A stretch of 64,000 bases of DNA. It comes from Alistipes putredinis. GTDB lineage: Bacteria; Bacteroidota; Bacteroidia; Bacteroidales; Rikenellaceae. Shown here in pieces: positions 30,826 through 41,346 of the stretch (the first letter of the stretch is position 1; each line of letters opens with the position of its first letter). The position numbers were made by a program, and so were the translations under genes. Location: NCBI GenBank assembly GCA_022009915.1, contig CP091730.1, forward strand, positions 682,001 to 746,000, written 5' to 3'. The notes beneath the pieces are model-generated. The model was not told where the DNA came from and ran no database searches. It saw only the letters and a list, made by a program, of their open reading frames with translations.

Positions 30826-31470
30826 ATGGTGAAAAGAGATTACATAGTTGCCCGAGCGGCAAGCATGTTCGAAACCCAAGGGGTCAAGTCCGTGCGCATA
30901 GACGACATCGCCTCCGAACTCGGCATGTCCAAGCGGACGCTCTACGAGATGTTCGACAGCAAGGAGGCGCTGCTCAAAGAGTGTATGCGGCATCTTTTCG
31001 TCGAGAAACAGGAAAAAGATGTGGCAGGAAATCGAGCGGCTTCCGGATGTCGTGGCGGTGATATTCTTCCTTATAGACAAACAGCACAATGGAAAGGCAA
31101 ATCGCGAGCGCAACGAAAGGATTAGAAACAACCTGCAAAAAGGTTTTATCCGCAGGTGGCTCAGTATGTCGAGGAGCAGATATCTCAGGTCGGATACGAG
31201 GCGATGCGCGAACTTTTCGAGCGGGGAATCCGCGAGGGGCTGTTTCGTCGGGACATGAAAATAGACCTTTCGATATCAATCTTCGCGAACACGCTGATGC
31301 TTATTGCGATGAACAAAATAAAGTTGCATAATAATATTTCCATGGATGAAGCGTTCGAGTACATGGCTATCAATTTCTTCCGGGGCATAGCTACGGTCAA
31401 GGGGGTTGAGCTTATCGACGCCTATCATCGGAAATACAGGTCGTCGGTGCAGGACGGCCGGACGGATTGA
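30826..31470 (+). CDS. TetR/AcrR-family transcriptional regulator (frame broken)
   Basis: About 213 residues. The N-terminal helix-turn-helix is clear: FETQGVKSVRIDDIASELGM then SKRTLYEMFDSKEALL. The C-terminal ligand-binding region is divergent, as is normal. The ATG at 30826 (MVKRDYIVAR) suits the family better than an upstream TTG at 30814. The frame breaks near 31015 and 31140. It is the first gene of an operon with channel, adaptor and pump genes, so it most likely represses that efflux system in response to a ligand; this is inference from position. Confidence 0.9.
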
Positions 31471-31497
31471 CGATAAAAAACAGTATATATTTAGAGT

Positions 31498-32909
31498 ATG
31501 AACAAAAAGATGATGATGTTTACGGTGTGTTTCGCCCTGATTACGGTATCGGGAGCGTTCGCACAGGGCCGGACTCTTGAACTCAGTCTGACCCAAGCAC
31601 TCGAAATCGCACTCAGCGACAACCCGACCATCAAGGTCGCAAATCTGGAAATCGAGCGCTACAAGTATGTCAGACGCGAGGCTATCGGCAACCATCTGCC
31701 GCAGGTCTCTGTCAATAGCCAGTATTCTTACAGTGCGGTCAAGCAGACCATGTCGAAGAAAAACGGAATCTCGCTCGGAGCCGACAACACTATCAACACG
31801 GCGGCTTCCATCACGATTCCCCTTTTCGCCCCTGCGGTGTACAGCACCTTGAAGATGACCCGCACGCAGCAGGAGATGGCTGTCGAGAGCGCACGCAGGC
31901 TCCCGCCTGACGCTGATAAACGAAACCAAGAAAGCCTACTATAACGTGTTGCTCGCCGAGCAGTCCTTGGAAGTTCTGCTCAACAGCGAGAAGACCATAA
32001 AGGAGACTGTCGAGGACACCCGCAACAAGTACAATGCCGGCCTTGCCTCGGAGTACGACTTGCTTACGGCCGAGGTGCAGCTCAGCAACCTTCAACCGAC
32101 GATTATACAGACCCGCGAGTCCATCGGGGTGTCCAAGCTCATGCTCAAAAATGTATCTGAGCATTCCAGAGGATGTGGACATAGCCGTAACCGGAACGCT
32201 CGACGATTTCAAGGCCGACGTTCTGGCGCAGAGCGCCGACCTTTCGACCGACGTGTCGCAGAATACGGATATTCGCACTCTCGATTTGCAGAAGGAGCCT
32301 TCTGCGCAGGCAAGCTCAAACTCTCCCGCACATCGCGTATGCCGACTCTGGCCGCATTCGGTAACATTTCGTGGTATTTGAGCGACGTGAACCTCAATTT
32401 CGGCTCCATGATGGGCGAAGGCGGCTCTTCGAGCGGAGAGTCCTCCGGAATGTACAACGCCGGCTACACGCGAGCCTCTTCGCCGAAGGTGACCGGTCCG
32501 CTGTGGGGCCAGTGGCCTATGACTTTCGGCGCCCAGACTGTCCATTCCCATATTCGCCGGCCTTACCAATGTAAACAAGGACAAGCAGATAAAGAACAAC
32601 ATGGCCCAGCTCGACCTTCAACGCGACTATGCCGTCGAAGGCATGAAAGTGCAGGTCAGCAATGCCATAAGCACGCTTCACACTGCCCGTCAGACCATGA
32701 CGGCCAACGAGAAGACAGTAGAGCAGGCCAGCAAAGCCTACGCCATTACGCAGACCCGCTACGATGCGGGAGCCGGAACGATACTGGAACTCAATTCGGC
32801 CGAACTTTCGCTGACTCAGGCGCTTCTGAATTATTCGCAGGCGATTTACGACTACTTGTCGGCGCGGGCCGATTACGACCAGATTATAGGAACGGAGAAA
32901 ATAGATTAA
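31498..32909 (+). CDS. TolC-family outer membrane channel, second pump (frame broken)
   Basis: About 470 residues with signal peptide (MFTVCFALITVSGAFAQ). The first half has LSLTQALEIALSDNPTIKVA and YNAGLASEYDLLTAEVQLSN; the second has DLQRDYAVEGMKVQVSNAI, AITQTRYDAGAGTILELNSA and ELSLTQALLNYSQAIYDYL. This is the duplicated TolC pattern. The frame breaks near 31905, 32155, 32300 and 32545. It follows tetR by 27 bases. In this locus the channel gene comes first, the reverse of the first pump operon. Confidence 0.9.
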
Positions 32910-32930
32910 AAATATTAAATGATTGAGAAT

Positions 32931-33949
32931 ATGAGAAAAACCTGATTTATGCACTCTCGGCCCTTGCTGTTCTGATATTGCCGGGATGCGGTACGAAAAA
33001 AACACGACTACGGACAGGCTGGCAGACGAAGATTCTGGTCAAGACCGCAGTCGCAGAGGAGAAAACCATTCAGCAGAACGTCGAGTTCACATCCAATATC
33101 GAGCCTTACAAGCAGAACAACATTACGCCGGCTGTGAGTGGTCTGCGCATCGAGCAGATTCTTGTGGACGTGGGCGACAACGTGCGCAAGGGGCAGCTTT
33201 TGGTCAAGATGGACCCCATTACCTATTCGCAGCAGCTCGTCACCTTGCAGAATTTGGAGAATAATCTGGCGCGTACCAAGAAGGTGTACGATACGGGAGG
33301 CATCTCGTCGTCGGACTTCGAACAGTTGGAGACTTCGGTTCAGGTGCAGCGCGACGTGGTTGCGAACCTTAAAAAGAACATAGAACTCCGCTCGCCGATA
33401 GACGGAGTGGTTACGGCCCGCAACGAGGAGGCCGGCAACCTTATCGGTACGCAGCCCATTCTGCAACTGATGCAGATAAATCCCTTGAAGGTTACGGTCG
33501 GCATTTCGGAGCAGTACTATCCCAACGTGAAGGTGGGCATGCCCGTGCGCCTTACGGCCGATATTTTCCCCGACAAGGTGTTCGAAGGCAAGGTGTCGCT
33601 CATCTATCCCGCAATGGACGCTTCGACGCGCACCTTCACCGTCGAGGTCGCAATTCCCAATTCCGACAAGGTGCTCCGTCCGGGAATGTCCGCCCGCACG
33701 ACTTTCAACATGGGCGACAAGCAGGGCGTGATGGTTCCCGACATCGCCATTATGCGTCAGGTCGGGACCAATGACCGCGTGGTGTACGTCATCAAGGACG
33801 GCGTAGCAGAGCGCCGCGTGGTGAATACCGGACGCACGGTCGATGGAATGATTGACATATTGTCCGGCGTTCAGGTCGGCGAACAGGTGGCCGTTACGTC
33901 CCTGTCCAAACTCAATACCGGTACCGAGGTCGAAGTGAGAAACAACTAA
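32931..33949 (+). CDS. RND efflux periplasmic adaptor lipoprotein, second pump (frame broken at start)
   Basis: About 338 residues. Restoring one A near 32942 gives MRKNLIYALSALAVLILPGC, a lipoprotein signal. Then GLRIEQILVDVGDNVRKGQL, the helical hairpin, LRSPIDGVVTARNEEAGN, and a beta-barrel with GKVSLIYPAMDASTRTFTVE and RPGMSARTTF. This is a standard RND adaptor. The start could also be the ATG four codons earlier (32919). A second break lies near 32985-33010. It is 12 bases upstream of the permease. Confidence 0.9.
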
Positions 33950-33961
33950 ACGGAAGAGACG

Positions 33962-36900
33962 ATGAAAATTTACGAAACCGCGGTGCGAAAACCCGTGTCC
34001 ACGTGTCTTGTATTCGTGGCCATAGTGATATTCGGTCTGTTTTCGCTGCGCAATCTGGCCATTGACCAGTACCCCGAAATGGAGATGCCTGCCGTTACGG
34101 TGTTTACGGTATACGCTGGTGCCAATGCTACTGACATAGAGACCAACGTGACGCGCGTGCTGGAAGACCAGCTGAACACGGTCAGCAATCTCGACAAATT
34201 GACCTCCACTTCGAAGGACAACTATTCGATGATTACTTTGGAGATGGAGTGGGGCTCGGACCTTACTGAGGCGACCAACGACGTGCGCGACGTGGTCAGC
34301 CGCTCCATGACGCTGCTCCCCGACGGAGTGGATCAGCCGACAGTGTTCAAGTTCAACTCCTCGATGATGCCTATAATGATTCTCTCGGTTACGGCCGACG
34401 AGAGCTATGCGGCACTGAACAAGATTCTTGACGACAAGATGGTCAATGTGCTCAACCGCATCGGCGGCGTGGGTGCGGTGACCATTGCCGGCGCACCCGA
34501 GCGCGAGATTCAAATCAACGTGGATCCGACCAAACTCGAGGCCTACAACCTGACGGTCGAGGCTCTGGGCGGCCTGATTGCCGCCGAGAACGTAAACGTG
34601 CCTGCCGGAACGATGGACATCGGCAACAATACGTTCAACATCAAGGCTGACGGCGAGTTCGACAGCAGCGACATATTGAAGAAAAATCGTCGTGTCGAAT
34701 GCCGGCGGAAAGACCATTTACCTGAGCGATGTGGCCGAAATCAAGGATACGCTGGAAAAGGCCACTCAGGACGTGCGCGTGAACGGCAAGCGCGGCGTTA
34801 CCGTGATTGTCCAGAAGCAGTCCGGAGCAAATACGGTCGATATAATCAAGGAGATTAACAAGACCCTGCCCTCCATCGAAAAGACTTTGCCGCCCGACAT
34901 AAACATAGATATCATCGTGGACGGTTCCGAGTCGATTATCGACTCCATCAATTCGCTGAGCGACTCTGTGATGTATGCGTTCATATTCGTGATTCTGGTG
35001 GTCATGGCCTTTTTGGGACGCTGGCGAGCCACGTTCATCATCTGTCTTACGATTCCTATTTCGCTGGTGACGGCATTCATCTATCTGTTCGCGACCGGCT
35101 CGACGCTCAACATCATCTCGCTCTCGTCGCTCTCCATTGCAATCGGTATGGTGGTGGACGATGCGATTGTGGTGTTGGAGAATATCACGACCCATATAGA
35201 GAAAGGCTCCTCGCCCAGAGAGGCGGCCATATATGCGACCAACGAGGTGTGGCTGTCGGTTATCGCCACGACGCTCGTGATTCTGGCCGTGTTCATGCCG
35301 CTCACGATGCTCTCGGGTATGGCCGGCATCATGTTCCGCGAACTGGGCTGGATTGTATCTATCGTGTGCAGCATTTCGACCTGTGCAGCAATTTCGCTTA
35401 CGCCTATGCTCTCGGCCTATATTCTTCATCCCGAAGGAGGCGTGCATACCTACAAGGGCATCGGCATCATATACAAGCCTATCGACAAGTTCCTCGACAA
35501 TCTGGATATCTGGTATGCCAAACTTCTGAACTGGGCCGTAAGGCACCGTGCGACTGTGGTTACGTGCACCATGTCCCTGTTCGGCGCATCTTTGCTGCTG
35601 CTGAATCTGGTCCCGACCGAGTTCTTCCCCGTACAGGACAACGGTTCGATTTCGGCCACCGTCGAACTCGAACAGAATATCGGCGTGGACTATACGGCTC
35701 GCGTGGCCCGTCAGATAGACAGCATCATCTACAAGAAATATCCCGAAGTGCGTCTGGTGGCCGCTACCGCCGGAGCCAGCAGCAGCGACAACCTCTTCTC
35801 GGCAGCCTGGCGACAACGGTTCCAACATCGTGACCTATCGTCTGCGTCTGCCGCGTCTGTCGGAGCGTAAGAGGGACATTTACGAAATTTCCGACCTGCT
35901 GCGTCAGGATTTGGCCGATATTCCGGAGGTGACCAAATTCACCGTTACCCCCGGCGGACAGTCCGGCAGCGTGGGCGGTTCGAGCAACGTGAAACTTAAA
36001 GTGTTCGGTTACGACATAGACGAAACCAACGCCGTGGCTCTGGATTTGCAGCAGAAAGTCGCCCAGATTCCCGGGGCGCGCGACGTGCAGCTGTCTCGCG
36101 ATGCGCTCCGTCCGGAGATGAACGTAGTGTTCGACCGCGAGAAACTGGCCTATTTCGGACTCAACAGCGCAACCGCCTCGCAGGCAGTGCGCAACAGGAT
36201 AAACGGTTATGTGGCTTCCAAATACCGCGAGGACGGCGATGAGTACGACATCGTGGTGCGTTATGCCGAGCCGTTCCGCACTTCTATCGAAGATGTGGAG
36301 AACATTGTCCTGTACGGAGCCATGGGGCAGCCGGTGAAACTCAAAGAGGTGGCCACCGTCTCCGAGGAGTTCGCCGCTCCGACAATCGAGCGCGAGAACC
36401 GTCAGCGTGTAGTTTCCGTGGAGGCATCGCTCGGCAAGGGCGTGGCTCTGGGTACGGTGGTCGAGCAGATTAATCAGCTCGTGGCCGATTACGAGGTGCC
36501 CTGAGGGCGTGTATCTGGAAGTCGGCGGTTCGGTCGAGGATCAGCAGGATTCGTTCCGTGATTTGATGACGCTTCTGGTTCTTATCGTGATTCTGGTGTA
36601 CATCGTGATGGCTACGCAGTTCGAGAGTCTGAAAATGCCGTTCATCATCATGTTCTCCATTCCGTTCGCATTCACGGGCGTGTTCATCGCTTTGTGGATA
36701 AGCGGTACGCCGCTTTCGATGATAGCACTCATCGGTGCAATTATGCTGGTGGGTATCGTGGTCAAGAACGGTATCGTGATGGTGGACTACACCAACCTTC
36801 TTATCGAGCGCGGAACTTCGATGCTCGACGCCGTGGTAGCTGCCGGAAAGAGCCGTCTGCGTCCGGTGCTCATGACCTCGCTTACCACCATCTTCGGTAT

Positions 36901-37092
36901 GGTGCCGATGGCGATGGGCTGGGGCGACGGTTCGGAGTTGTGGCAGCCTATGGGCGTGGCCGTTATCGGCGGTCTTACCTGCTCCACGTTCCTTACGTTG
37001 CTGGTGGTTCCGACAATCTATGCCAGCTTCGGAGTGCGCGAGCAGAAAAGAAGGAGAAGAAACAACGCAAAATGGCACAAGAAAACGCTTAG
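33962..37092 (+). CDS. RND efflux pump inner-membrane permease, second pump (frame broken)
   Basis: About 1040 residues, AcrB/MdtC-like. It starts MKIYETAVRKPVSTCLVFVA; the porter domain has QYPEMEMPAVTVFTVYAGAN; TM4 carries LSIAIGMVVDDAIVVLENI with the proton-relay aspartates, and the second half has LIGAIMLVGIVVKNGIVMVD. The frame breaks near 34685, 35810, 36500 and 37045; the last restores a basic C-terminus stopping at TAG 37090-37092. Substrates are unknown. It is more divergent from the first pump than a recent duplicate would be. Confidence 0.93.
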
Positions 37093-37096
37093 TAAA

Positions 37097-37393
37097 ATGA
37101 TGAAAGCACTATTTATATCGTACAATCAGGCGCTTACCGAGCGCGTGATGAAGATTATGGACGACAACGGTGCCCGCGGATTCACCAAATGGGCGCTTAC
37201 GGAAGGGCGCGGCTCTTTCGACGGCGAACCTCATTACGGCAATCATGCGTGGCCTTCGATGAACGCATCCATCCTTACGATTATCGACGAGGAAAAGGTG
37301 GAGAAGATATTGCAGGATTTGAGGCAGCTGGACGAGGTTACCCGAATGCAGGGCCTCAGGGCGTTCGTTTGGAACATAGAAGGGCAGTTGTAG
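37097..37393 (+). CDS. PG0541-type transporter-associated protein
   Basis: Intact 98-residue soluble protein (start MMKALFISYNQALTERVMKI; C-terminus AFVWNIEGQL). It resembles the small family named after P. gingivalis PG0541, found beside RND pumps. Length and sequence pattern suggest a compact alpha/beta, perhaps PII/CutA-like, fold; that is inference. It starts four bases after the pump stop and ends the operon, so it is probably a pump modulator. No catalytic motif is visible. Confidence 0.75.
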   Translation: MMKALFISYNQALTERVMKIMDDNGARGFTKWALTEGRGSFDGEPHYGNHAWPSMNASILTIIDEEKVEKILQDLRQLDEVTRMQGLRAFVWNIEGQL

Positions 37394-37419
37394 AATAACG
37401 AACAGCCCGCGGTAACGTT

Positions 37420-37463
37420 CGTTTCGGCCGAAATACTCGATGTGTTTCGACCGAAACGTTTTT
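37420..37463 (+). terminator. terminator of the TetR-RND operon
   Basis: CGTTTCGGCCGAAA (37420-37433) pairs with TTTCGACCGAAACG (37445-37458), with one G-U type pair, across an 11-base loop and is followed by TTTTT. Confidence 0.75.
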
Positions 37464-37490
37464 ATGGAACGATTCTAGCGAAAAAGGTAT

Positions 37491-37916
37491 ATGCAAGAAA
37501 CAATCGAGACTATGGAACTGGTGGTGTTGAAAATGAAGGGGACGGATTTCGTGACGGACATCAAATGCGAGAAGATGAATCCCAAGATGTTGATGCTTAT
37601 GGCTTTGGGCAAGTGCGCGGGGCTTACAGCCCTGTCCATTTTCAAGAAGATGGATATAAGGCCAGAGTCGTTCGAGATAGAATGCCGCGGCGAGATTTCC
37701 ACTCCCACGCTTGTGGCCGAAAGCGTTTTTACGGCCGTCAATATCGTCTATACCGTCGAGTGCCAGACGCTTGCCGAACAGGGCCGCGTGAGCCGTGCGC
37801 TTAACCTGACGCACGACAAGTACTGCGGAATGGTCAAGATGATGCGCAAGGTGGCGCCTCTTTCGCATGAAATATATATCCACAGCACCCGCCCCGTTTC
37901 CGAAAAGGTTAAATGA
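37491..37916 (+). CDS. OsmC-family protein
   Basis: Intact 141 residues. OsmC/Ohr-family proteins reduce organic peroxides through two cysteines. Here one cysteine is in MALGKCAGLTALSIF and another in HDKYCGMVKMM, in the usual positions. The sequence is closer to the YhfA/OsmC-like branch than to Ohr. It is a single gene between two terminators. Peroxidase activity is inferred from family only. Confidence 0.85.
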   Translation: MQETIETMELVVLKMKGTDFVTDIKCEKMNPKMLMLMALGKCAGLTALSIFKKMDIRPESFEIECRGEISTPTLVAESVFTAVNIVYTVECQTLAEQGRVSRALNLTHDKYCGMVKMMRKVAPLSHEIYIHSTRPVSEKVK

Positions 37917-38032
37917 CGGAGACGCGGTTCGGGAAAAGGGATGCGACGAAGGGCGGATTCGCTTTTTTCGGGTCCGGCTGCTGTCGGGATGTATTTCCCT
38001 GTCACTTACCGTGATTACGTATTGCAGGAATG

Positions 38033-38064
38033 AAATACGGCGGCCTTTTACAGCCGCCGTATTT
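38033..38064. terminator. bidirectional terminator between OsmC gene and BACON lipoprotein
   Basis: AAATACGGCGGC (38033-38044) is the exact complement of GCCGCCGTATTT (38053-38064) across eight bases; a T-rich run follows on the plus strand. It lies between convergent genes and overlaps the last codons of the minus-strand one. Confidence 0.8.
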
Positions 38065-38558
38065 TCGGTTTTTTGAGAGTGCCGGTCATTGTGCCGCTTT
38101 CTGTGTAATCTTTTACTATTCCGCGGTAATTGTGGTCCGGAAGTCCCAAAAAGAATTCTCTTTTTTTGGCCCGTCGTATTCGGCTTAACGTGGATGACCA
38201 GTTTTTTGAGTTCCGGCCGAGCGACCCGAAACCAAGGCCCTTTGATTGTGTCCGGAACGATAACCGTATGAGGATTGAAGTATGACTGGCGGTCTTCCGT
38301 GTCCGGAATTTCTTCCCCGTCGAGTTCCTTTTCCATGACTTTCTCTCCGTAATATAGTCTGCCGGAGCTTTTGTCCTCTGCATAGCCGTTCCCCCAATGT
38401 TCGCCTTTTGTGGTAATCTCGAAATCGCCGCCCTCGGCTCCGAACGTGTACTCGGTCGCTGAAAGTTTTATCGTGTCGTCTTGATGTTCGTCCCATTTGT
38501 TGCAACATGCGAAGCATACGCACGCCGCGACTATAACAAATATCAATTTGGTCTTCAT
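38048..38558 (-). CDS. BACON-like lipoprotein of unknown function (frame broken)
   Basis: About 170 residues. The N-terminus MKTKLIFVIVAACVCFACC has a lipobox. The body shows the BACON/Ig-like pattern: LSATEYTFGAEGGDFEITTK, then tryptophan-containing strands and VIHVKPNTTGQKR before GLPDHNYRG. BACON domains are often found in Bacteroidota surface proteins binding glycans or mucin; that role is not shown here. The frame breaks near 38170. The end at 38048 falls within the terminator, so the true stop may differ by a few codons. Confidence 0.65.
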
Positions 38559-38661
38559 GATTTTATCCGAGTGTATTAAAAGCCGGTTGGGTTGTTTTGC
38601 TAGACTACGGATATAAAATGAGAAAAACAAATGTTTTTCCGGATTGGATGCGATAAACGAA

Positions 38662-38689
38662 CGGCGTGCATGGAACTTCATGCACGCCG
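38662..38689 (-). terminator. terminator of rlmN-lspA
   Basis: CGGCGTGCATG (38662-38672) and its exact complement (38679-38689) form an 11-bp stem with a six-base loop, 31 bases past the lspA stop on the minus strand, followed there by TTCGTTTAT. Confidence 0.7.
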
Positions 38690-38720
38690 CAGGTGGCTTT
38701 CCGATTCGGTGAATGTTATA

Positions 38721-39329
38721 TTACTTGAAATACCGCCAGTGGAAAATCAGCAGGTAGAATACGGCGACGGTGATGTAGCTGTCGGCGATATTGAACACAG
38801 GTGCGAAGAACGTGAACGAGCCGTCGGCTCCCGACAGGAAACCGAGCCACGAGGGCATGTTCTCTATCGTGAAGAGCGGGAAATAGAGCATGTCCACCAC
38901 CTTGCCGTGCAGCAGTCCGGCGTATCCTCCGCCCGCTGGGAACAGCGTGGCTACCTGCGTGAAGGTGCTTTCGGAGAATATGAGGCCGTAGAACGCACTG
39001 TCGATGATATTGCCCAGAGCGCCGGCCAGAATAAGGGCCATGCCGACGATGACGCCCGTCGGGGCCTTGCGCCTGCCGAGATAGTTGATGTACCACCCGA
39101 GTGCGCATACGGCCGCGATGCGGAACAGGCTGAGTGCGAGTTTGCCGTAACTGCCTCCGAGCTGCATTCCGAATGCCGCGCCGGAGTTCTCGACGAACAG
39201 AATCTGGAACCAGTTCGGAAAAACTGTTATGCTTTCTCCGAGTGTCATGTTGCATTTGACCGCGAATTTGACCGCTTGGTCCGCGATAAGCAGAATGATT
39301 ATCAGTAGGGATATTTTCTTGTTGTTCAT
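38721..39329 (-). CDS. lspA: lipoprotein signal peptidase (signal peptidase II)
   Basis: Intact 202-residue membrane aspartic protease that cleaves signal peptides at lipobox cysteines. Four membrane helices are visible. The two catalytic aspartates are in GALGNIIDSAFYG and FAPVFNIADSYITVAV; the N-terminal DQAVKFAVK and VENSGAAFGM motifs are also typical. The length exceeds the E. coli enzyme because of an insert (FPAGGGYAGLLHGKVVDMLY), usual in Bacteroidales. It lies 25 bases after rlmN. Its substrates include the many lipoproteins of this window. Confidence 0.94.
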   Translation of the reverse strand: MNNKKISLLIIILLIADQAVKFAVKCNMTLGESITVFPNWFQILFVENSGAAFGMQLGGSYGKLALSLFRIAAVCALGWYINYLGRRKAPTGVIVGMALILAGALGNIIDSAFYGLIFSESTFTQVATLFPAGGGYAGLLHGKVVDMLYFPLFTIENMPSWLGFLSGADGSFTFFAPVFNIADSYITVAVFYLLIFHWRYFK

Positions 39330-39354
39330 GGCGGCAAAGGTAGCGATAAATTAT

Positions 39355-40385
39355 TTATTCGGGTTTTTCGAGCATCCGTTTTGTGGAGAGCAGGCCGCAT
39401 GCGGCGTCGATGTCCTGTCCGCGGGAGGCGCGAATGGTCGTGATTATTCCCTTGCGGTTCAGCGCGTCGCGGAATGCCGTTACGTTTTGCATGTCGCCGC
39501 TCGCGAACTCCGAGCCCGGAATCTCGTGGAACCGTATCAGGTTTATGCGGCAGCTCAGACCGTTGAGGAGTCTGGCCAAGGCGTTTACGTGTGCCGGCGT
39601 ATCGTTTAGACCGCGCAGGACGATATACTCGAAACTCACGCGCCGCTGGTGCGAGAAATCGTGTCGGCGGATGATTTTCAGCACTTCCTCTATCGGATAC
39701 GCCTTTTCTATCGGCATTATCTGCGCCCGCTGGTCCGGAAACGGGTTGTGGAGGCTGACTGCGAGATGAACGGCAGTGCTGGTGAGGAATCTGTCCAGCG
39801 CCGGTGCCACGCCAGCCGTCGAGACGGTGATGCGTGTCGGCGACCAGCCCCAGCCCCATGGGGAGGTGATGATTTCCAGCGACCGCAGTACCTCGTCCAC
39901 GTTGTCGAGCGGCTCGCCCATGCCCATGTAGACTATGTTGGTGAGGCGCTCCCGTTCGGGAATGGAGGCGGCTTGGTTCAGAATCTCGCCGGCCGACAGA
40001 TTGTGCTGGAATCCCTGTTTGGCGGTCATGCAGAAGCGACAGCCCATGCGGCAGCCGGCCTGCGAGGATACGCATAGCGTGGCACGCTCCCCGTCGGGTA
40101 TGTATGCCGATTCTATGTATTTCCCCTGCGAGGTTTCGAAAAAGATATTTTTTTCGTTCCGTCCTGCGAAACCTTTACGTTTGCGGGTGCCCGAAGACCG
40201 GCCTGAAAATTCTCCGAGAGAAGCTGCCGCCCCTTGACCGGAATATCGGTCATAGCGTCGGGCTCGGCCACTCCTTTGCCGTACAGCCATCGGGCGAGCC
40301 TGCCGGCCCGTGAACGGGGCAGCGACAGCGCTGCGGCCGAGGCGGTGAGTTCAGAGAGCGTTTGTCCGAATAGAGATGGTTTCAT
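39355..40385 (-). CDS. rlmN: 23S rRNA (adenine2503-C2)/tRNA methyltransferase RlmN (frame broken)
   Basis: Radical SAM enzyme methylating A2503 of 23S rRNA and A37 of some tRNAs. The cluster motif is CRMGCRFCMTAKQG, with NIVYMGMGEPLDN and TVSTAGVAPAL downstream; the cysteine-bearing C-terminal segment is DIDAACGLLSTK. About 343 residues, starting MKPSLFGQTLSEL at 40385. One frame break lies near 40150 in an A/T run. It forms an operon with lspA. Confidence 0.94.
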
Positions 40386-40449
40386 CGCAAAGAAAAATAG
40401 ACGGAGGCGGGGCTTCACGACCGTATTCCGGTTCGGCCCCCGATGAGTG

Positions 40450-40457
40450 CAAATATA
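40450..40457 (-). promoter_or_regulatory. -7 box for rlmN-lspA
   Basis: TATATTTG on the minus strand, 64 bases before the rlmN ATG, matches TAnnTTTG. It faces away from the tonB promoter, and the two share the same short divergent region. Confidence 0.5.
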
Positions 40458-40477
40458 GCTTAAAAAAACGCGATTTT

Positions 40478-40511
40478 TTTGGGCAAATACTCGTAATTCT
40501 TCGTATATTTG
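40478..40511 (+). promoter_or_regulatory. promoter of the TonB-like gene
   Basis: TTTG (40478-40481) and TATATTTG (40504-40511) are separated by 22 bases, slightly long for the consensus. The -7 box lies 53 bases before the ATG. Confidence 0.55.
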
Positions 40512-40564
40512 TAGGTGCAACCGGTACGGTTTTATCTCGATTATTATAAAAAGAACATGTAAAT

Positions 40565-41245
40565 ATGGAACTTAAAAATCACCAAAAGGCGGATTTGAAC
40601 AACAAGAAAGGATTGTTTCTCGAAATCGGACTCGTCATTTCGCTCGGTATCGTAATCATTGCCTTCGCCATCGGTCAAAAGGACAAGGACGTAGAGAAAA
40701 TCGAAACCGAAGTCGTGGCTGCCGAGGAGGAGGTCATCATAAACACCGTTCAGGAGCAGAAGCCGCCCCAGCCCGTAAAACAGACCATCGAGGTATTCTC
40801 GGACTTCATCAACGTGGTGAAAAACGACGCCAAGATTACCACCGAATTCAGTTTCGACGATTTTTCGGAAGACGTGGTCATCGTTCAGCAGGAAGTATTC
40901 GTAGAGGAGGAGGAAGAGGACGACACTCCTCTTCTGTTCGTAGAGGATATGCCTTCGTTTCAGGGCGGCGACCTCAATAAGTTCCGCAACTGGGTTCAGA
41001 GCAGGTTGAAATATCCGGCAATCGCTCAGGAAAACAACATTCAGGGAAAGGTTACCCTTTCGTTCGTAATAGAGAAGGACGGTACGCTGACCCACATCGA
41101 GGTTTTGCAGTCGCCGGACCGCTCTCTGTCGGAAGAGGCTTCGCGTATCCTTGCCCAGTCTCCCAAATGGACTCCCGGTAAGCAGCGAAATATTCCGGTG
41201 CGTGTGAAGTATATCCTGCCGGTGGATTTCGTTCTGCACAATTAA
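40565..41245 (+). CDS. energy transducer TonB
   Basis: Intact 226 residues. One N-terminal membrane helix (LFLEIGLVISLGIVIIAFAI) is followed by a proline/glutamate-rich periplasmic linker (EQKPPQPVKQTIEV; VFVEEEEEDDTP). The C-terminal TonB domain reads VQSRLKYPAIAQENNIQGKV, then SFVIEKDGTL and a final VRVKYILPVDFVLHN. It transmits proton-motive force to outer-membrane receptors. No exbB/exbD or receptor gene is adjacent, so its partners lie elsewhere. Confidence 0.9.
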   Translation: MELKNHQKADLNNKKGLFLEIGLVISLGIVIIAFAIGQKDKDVEKIETEVVAAEEEVIINTVQEQKPPQPVKQTIEVFSDFINVVKNDAKITTEFSFDDFSEDVVIVQQEVFVEEEEEDDTPLLFVEDMPSFQGGDLNKFRNWVQSRLKYPAIAQENNIQGKVTLSFVIEKDGTLTHIEVLQSPDRSLSEEASRILAQSPKWTPGKQRNIPVRVKYILPVDFVLHN

Positions 41246-41295
41246 TGGTTTTTCGGTCTTTTCGCCGGAAGTGCGAAAGAGGTGAAATTATAGTC

Positions 41296-41329
41296 AAAAG
41301 GGTGTCTTTTTTGCAAGATACCCTTTTTT
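41296..41329 (+). terminator. terminator of the TonB-like gene
   Basis: AAAAGGGTGTCTT pairs with AAGATACCCTTTT (one G-U pair) across a short loop, followed by T's, 50 bases past the tonB stop. Confidence 0.78.
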
Positions 41330-41346
41330 ATAAGCGCTGTTTCTAA

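Noticed and set aside
33008..34717. 569-codon minus-strand ORF opposite the second adaptor and permease
   Set aside because: Shadow of well-supported plus-strand genes; composition unlike a real protein.
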